Shown here piece after piece: positions 49,644 through 52,362 of a stretch of 52,362 nucleotides of DNA. Positions within the stretch are counted from its first letter, which is position 1, and each line of letters starts with the position of its first letter. The stretch spans positions 1-52,362 of the forward strand of contig CAJMQQ010000013.1 of NCBI GenBank assembly GCA_905215625.1, written 5' to 3'. Position numbers and translations under genes: made by a program. The DNA is from an uncultured bacterium. GTDB lineage: Bacteria; Bacillota; Clostridia; Lachnospirales; Lachnospiraceae. The notes beneath the pieces are model-generated. The model had not been told where the DNA came from. It saw nothing but the letters and a program-made list of their open reading frames with translations, and did no database searches.

Positions 49644-49964
49644 ATGATTAGAGGAAATGACTTTATTTTAAATCCAGACAAACTGCAAGAGGAATTTCAG
49701 TTAGTAGAAGTTTCTGACTGGGTAGACTTTTCTACAAAAGAAAAATTAGGATTCTACTATACAGTTCTTCTTCCAAAATTAAAGTTTGAAAAAGTCAAAG
49801 TAGGCATTAAAGCTAACACAGCGATTGTTACCAACGAAGAACTTGAACAAAAAGGGCAGATTCCAGTCTCATTTGATGGATTACATACTTGGGCTAGTCT
49901 CTATAATGGACGTCTTTCTGTCAAAGCAGAAGCTTCCAATATCAGAAAAGTGGGAATGAAATAA
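49644..49964 (+). CDS. Small protein upstream of the replication initiator
   Basis: A 106-residue soluble protein with a very strong ribosome site (AAGGAGGTGA). It looks mostly beta-stranded (LGFYYTVLLPKLKFEKVKVGIKA, IPVSFDGLHTWASLYNGRLSVKAEASNIRKV). The closing VKAEASNIRKV segment recalls OB-fold single-strand DNA-binding proteins, and its place before an HUH initiator would suit an accessory DNA-binding role. Family not recognised with certainty. First gene of the rightward operon under XRE control. Confidence 0.7.
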   Translation: MIRGNDFILNPDKLQEEFQLVEVSDWVDFSTKEKLGFYYTVLLPKLKFEKVKVGIKANTAIVTNEELEQKGQIPVSFDGLHTWASLYNGRLSVKAEASNIRKVGMK

Positions 49965-50106
49965 TTTCCCTACTATGTCAGCCAGTCAGTGCCGGACAAC
50001 GTCATAGGTGCTGAACTGGCTGACCTCTATACTTGATATATAAAACAACATCTTCCGAAAACAATCGGAACATTCATTACAAAAATTGGGATATGAGGTG
50101 AGATTC

Positions 50107-50940
50107 GTGAGCAAAACAAAAGAGTGTTTTGCATACAATACGAAAATCATTGAAACTCCTACTACAAAAGAAGTATATATTTACGAAAACCCTATTTTTA
50201 TTCACTCGAAAGAAAAGGCAGATTTAACAGACACAAGTAACCGAAAAAAATTTGATGAAATGTCAGCTCATAAGCAATATGACAGTTTAAAACGCAAGCA
50301 GAAACATTACGAACAGGCTCGTTGGGATATTGCCCGTATTGTTGACTGCAACTTTGATAACAAAACAAAATTTGTAACGCTGACATTTAAAGAAAACATT
50401 CAGGAAATCCTGATAACTAACCGTGAATTTAAGTATTTTATCCAGCGATTAAATTATTATTTGTACCATACCAAAACCCAGTTATTAAAATACCTTGCAA
50501 CGTGGGAGAAACAGAAGCGTGGAGCAATCCATTATCATGTTATTTTCTTTGATTTTCCGTATATAGCAAAAGAAAAATTACAGAATTTATGGTCACATGG
50601 ATTTATTAAAATCAATCGCATTGATGTAGACAGCAAAGAAAACAGAGGTCGTTATCTTAGCAAGTATTTTGGAAAAGACCTTGATTTGAAAGAACATAAG
50701 AAAAAAGCCTTTTTTAAATCTCAAAATCTGAAAGTTCCACACGAAACAAAAGTCATGCTGACCGAAGACATTTTACATGACTTACAAAAAGAAAATATCG
50801 TCTTTCAGAAAGAATACACAAGGCAAATTTACGATACCAACGCTTTCTTATCTACTGGTTCATGCTTAAAGGACAGCAGTGTTATCTACATCAAAATTAA
50901 AAAAGGAAATCCTTGCGTAAAGGGGGAATCTTATGGATAA
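50107..50940 (+). CDS. rep: HUH-type rolling-circle replication initiator
   Basis: A 277-residue protein with the three HUH endonuclease motifs in order: KFVTLTF (motif 1, about 89-94), GAIHYHVIFF with metal-binding His142/His144 (motif 2), and RYLSKYFGK with the nicking Tyr183 in a YxxK (motif 3). It should nick the element's origin and start rolling-circle replication of the excised circle. The GTG at 50107 is chosen because GAGGTGA lies five bases upstream; a TTG at 50086 has none. Its end overlaps the integrase start by 8 bases. Confidence 0.88.
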   Translation: MSKTKECFAYNTKIIETPTTKEVYIYENPIFIHSKEKADLTDTSNRKKFDEMSAHKQYDSLKRKQKHYEQARWDIARIVDCNFDNKTKFVTLTFKENIQEILITNREFKYFIQRLNYYLYHTKTQLLKYLATWEKQKRGAIHYHVIFFDFPYIAKEKLQNLWSHGFIKINRIDVDSKENRGRYLSKYFGKDLDLKEHKKKAFFKSQNLKVPHETKVMLTEDILHDLQKENIVFQKEYTRQIYDTNAFLSTGSCLKDSSVIYIKIKKGNPCVKGESYG

Positions 50941-52189
50941 TCCCGTTACGTTTTCAGATATAACATTATTGAATACGTTAGCCACCTGTGCTAACATGAC
51001 CACAGATGAAGTCTTCAAAGATTTTAAAATTATGGCAAATAAAAAAATCTTGAAGAATCACAAATATGAAATTTATTACTCGGAATCAGAAAAAAGCTGG
51101 CGTACTTATTTACCCGATGAAACCAAACCTAACAAACGCCGTCCTGTTAAGAGGAAGAGTAAAGAGAACCTTGAAAAAGAAATCATCAGATTTTATATCG
51201 AAAAGCAGAAAGCTGAAAACCGTCAGAATGTCACACTAGAAGAATTATATGCTGAATGGCTTTTGTATAAAAGAGATTATACTTCCGTAAAAGCAAAAAC
51301 AATTCAAGAATATGTATCTGAATGGAATAGATTTTTCAAAGATACAGAACTTGTTAAAATGAAGATAGGCGAAATCAAACCAATCACGCTTATCCGCTTT
51401 TTCAGAGAAGCTACAAAAGACCGACAGTTCACGCACAAGCGAGTCAGTAATGCCCGTTCTGTTTTGAATGGAATCATGAGTTATGCGATCGAAGAAGAAA
51501 TTATATCACATAATCCTGTCTCTGATGTGAATTTCAAACAGTTTACCTATAAGCCAGTAGAAGTACAAAGTGACAATGTATTTTCCCGTGATGATACGCA
51601 TAAGTTATTAAATTATCTTCGGTGTATCATAGAGCCATATTCTCTTGCAATACAGTTATCTTTTTATCTGTTTATCCGTGTTGGGGAAACAAAAGCTATC
51701 CGTTGGGAAGATATTGACTACGATAGCAGGCTTGTATATCTTCACAGACAGGCGACCTGTGAACGTACATTGAATGATGATTTAACATTCTCAAGCCGAA
51801 AAGTAAAAGTAGTAAATCAAATGAAAGGAAATACTTCTCATGGATTCCGTAAACAGTTCCTTACAGACGAAGCACTTAAAATTCTTCACAAAGCAAAGGA
51901 ATTAAATCCTAATGGAATATATGTTTTTGAACCTAATGGTGAGATTATGACAACTGACAGCTTTAACCGCCGTTTGAAGAAATATTGTAAAGAAGCTGGT
52001 GTTCCTTATCATTCCAGTCATAAAATCCGCTTTTACAATGCTTCAACAGCTTTTGACGGAAATAATCTTACAACCCTTAGTTATTTAATGGGACATAGTG
52101 AGACAGCTACAACATTGCATTACTTGCGGAATGTCAATAAGAGGAAGAATGACAGGCTTGCTTTTCAGAATCTTGGTATTTCATCATAA
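50933..52189 (+). CDS. int: Tyrosine recombinase / integrase
   Basis: A 418-residue integrase that should move the element in and out of tRNA-Leu. The N-terminal arm-binding region lies at about 40-95, a SAM-like core-binding domain at about 100-205, and the catalytic domain holds Arg249 (IRVGET), Lys298, His363 and Arg366 (HKIR), His388 (GHSET) and the nucleophile Tyr397 (LHYLRN). All are present, so it looks functional. An extra 35-residue helical N-terminus precedes the usual start. AAAGGGGG precedes the ATG. It sits next to the right attachment site. Confidence 0.94.
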   Translation: MDNPVTFSDITLLNTLATCANMTTDEVFKDFKIMANKKILKNHKYEIYYSESEKSWRTYLPDETKPNKRRPVKRKSKENLEKEIIRFYIEKQKAENRQNVTLEELYAEWLLYKRDYTSVKAKTIQEYVSEWNRFFKDTELVKMKIGEIKPITLIRFFREATKDRQFTHKRVSNARSVLNGIMSYAIEEEIISHNPVSDVNFKQFTYKPVEVQSDNVFSRDDTHKLLNYLRCIIEPYSLAIQLSFYLFIRVGETKAIRWEDIDYDSRLVYLHRQATCERTLNDDLTFSSRKVKVVNQMKGNTSHGFRKQFLTDEALKILHKAKELNPNGIYVFEPNGEIMTTDSFNRRLKKYCKEAGVPYHSSHKIRFYNASTAFDGNNLTTLSYLMGHSETATTLHYLRNVNKRKNDRLAFQNLGISS

Positions 52190-52190
52190 A

Positions 52191-52209
52191 GTGTTCAAAG
52201 GTGTTCAAA
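52191..52209 (+). promoter_or_regulatory. Right pair of integrase arm-type repeats
   Basis: GTGTTCAAA at 52191-52199 and 52201-52209, 10 bases apart, directly after the integrase stop. It matches the pair at the left end. Confidence 0.7.
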
Positions 52210-52220
52210 CTTTTTGAAAC

Positions 52221-52258
52221 AAAAAAATAAGAGAAACGCTGTAAATTCAACGTTTCTC
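52221..52258 (-). terminator. Element-supplied terminator for tRNA-Leu
   Basis: GAGAAACG and CGTTTCTC form an 8-bp stem with a 12-base loop. The minus strand continues TTATTTTTTTG, a good terminator for the tRNA. The plus-strand T-run is weaker. Confidence 0.7.
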
Positions 52259-52272
52259 CTACTTTTCAATAA

Positions 52273-52295
52273 TGCCGCAGACCGGAATCGAACCG
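52273..52295. repeat. Right attachment site (23-bp direct repeat)
   Basis: The 3' end of the intact tRNA-Leu, identical to 48386-48408. Confidence 0.92.
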
Positions 52296-52358
52296 GTACG
52301 GGTATCGCTACCCACGGGATTTTAAGTCCCGGGCGTCTGCCAGTTCCGCCACTGCGGC
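52273..52358 (-). tRNA. tRNA-Leu (anticodon UAA)
   Basis: An 86-base class II tRNA on the minus strand. The acceptor arms GCCGCAG and CTGCGGC pair, with A as discriminator. The anticodon loop ACTTAAAAT gives UAA. A long variable arm (GTGGGTAGCGATACCC) and T loop GGTTCGATTCC follow. CCA is not encoded. It is intact and rebuilt by the inserted element, whose left side carries the old 3' end. Confidence 0.95.
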
Positions 52359-52362
52359 ATAT

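Larger units (their letters stand above)
48386..52272. mobile_element. 3.9-kb integrated plasmid-like element in tRNA-Leu
   Basis: The element lies between two 23-bp copies of the tRNA-Leu 3' end. It contains a small membrane protein, an XRE repressor, a small plus-strand protein, an HUH replication initiator and a tyrosine integrase that abuts the intact tRNA. There are no capsid, relaxase or conjugation genes, so it would need help to move between cells. It is AT-richer than the flanking hydrogenase genes, except for a GC-rich hairpin near 49.0 kb. Size is measured from repeat start to repeat start (3887 bp). Confidence 0.92.

Noticed and set aside
1..52362. CRISPR arrays, rRNA genes, insertion sequences
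   Set aside because: No regularly spaced repeat series, no rRNA sequence and no transposase were seen on either strand.

Overview
The window looks like chromosome of a strictly anaerobic Gram-positive gut-type Clostridia, most likely a Lachnospiraceae member. The reasons are strong AGGAGG ribosome sites, YesM/YesN-type sensor pairs, four [FeFe]-hydrogenase-family proteins, a SpoIIE-type phosphatase and many ABC/PTS sugar systems. Taxonomy is inferred from gene content only.

Layout. 1-7.2 kb: a sugar-binding lipoprotein faces away from a histidine kinase, a response regulator and a cytoplasmic heparinase II/III-like lyase, which together suggest an acidic-oligosaccharide uptake and degradation locus (its permeases lie beyond the left edge). 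7.3-10.5 kb: an ABC-2 exporter with an extracellular NEW3-domain partner. 10.8-15 kb: FucO-type alcohol dehydrogenase, its probable TetR/DhaS-like regulator, an RlmI-type rRNA methyltransferase and a LysR regulator. 15.3-23.8 kb: a hydrogenase region with two divergent operons. One encodes DRTGG proteins, an RsbW-like ATPase, a hydrogenase-like sensor with Ala before the L1 cysteine, and a PHP phosphoesterase. The other encodes a four-subunit NADH-dependent [FeFe] hydrogenase of Hnd/Hyd type with an extra HATPase gene inside it. 24-33 kb: a galactose-type ABC importer (mglBAC) preceded by a binding protein, kinase and response regulator that probably sense its sugar. 33.3-35.1 kb: shikimate dehydrogenase and an L,D-transpeptidase.

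35.2-42.2 kb: an AT-richer cassette with two divergent arms. One arm is a lactose/cellobiose-family PTS (IIB, IIC, IIA) plus a GH1 phospho-glucosidase. The other is a PRD/EIIA activator, a 14-cysteine CCG-like protein, RidA, and an unusual HPr that keeps His15 but has Val17 and Lys46. A 48-bp two-part palindrome sits between the arms. 42.3-47 kb: a second hydrogenase operon: thioredoxin-like 2Fe-2S protein, PAS-containing hydrogenase-like sensor, SpoIIE-type phosphatase, group-B-like hydrogenase. 47-48.4 kb: GreA, a small HTH protein and a hypothetical protein.

48.4-52.3 kb: a compact 3.9-kb integrated element in the 3' end of tRNA-Leu(UAA). It is bounded by a 23-bp direct repeat and carries a small membrane protein, an XRE repressor, a small conserved-looking protein, an HUH rolling-circle initiator and a tyrosine integrase. 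Paired GTGTTCAAA repeats at both ends look like integrase arm sites.

The most interesting candidate systems are (i) a possible hydrogen/redox signalling network joining the two hydrogenase loci through hydrogenase-like sensors, a PP2C-type phosphatase and RsbW-like ATPases, and (ii) the PTS-linked cassette with a private, apparently HPr-kinase-insensitive HPr, RidA and a CCG-like Fe-S protein.
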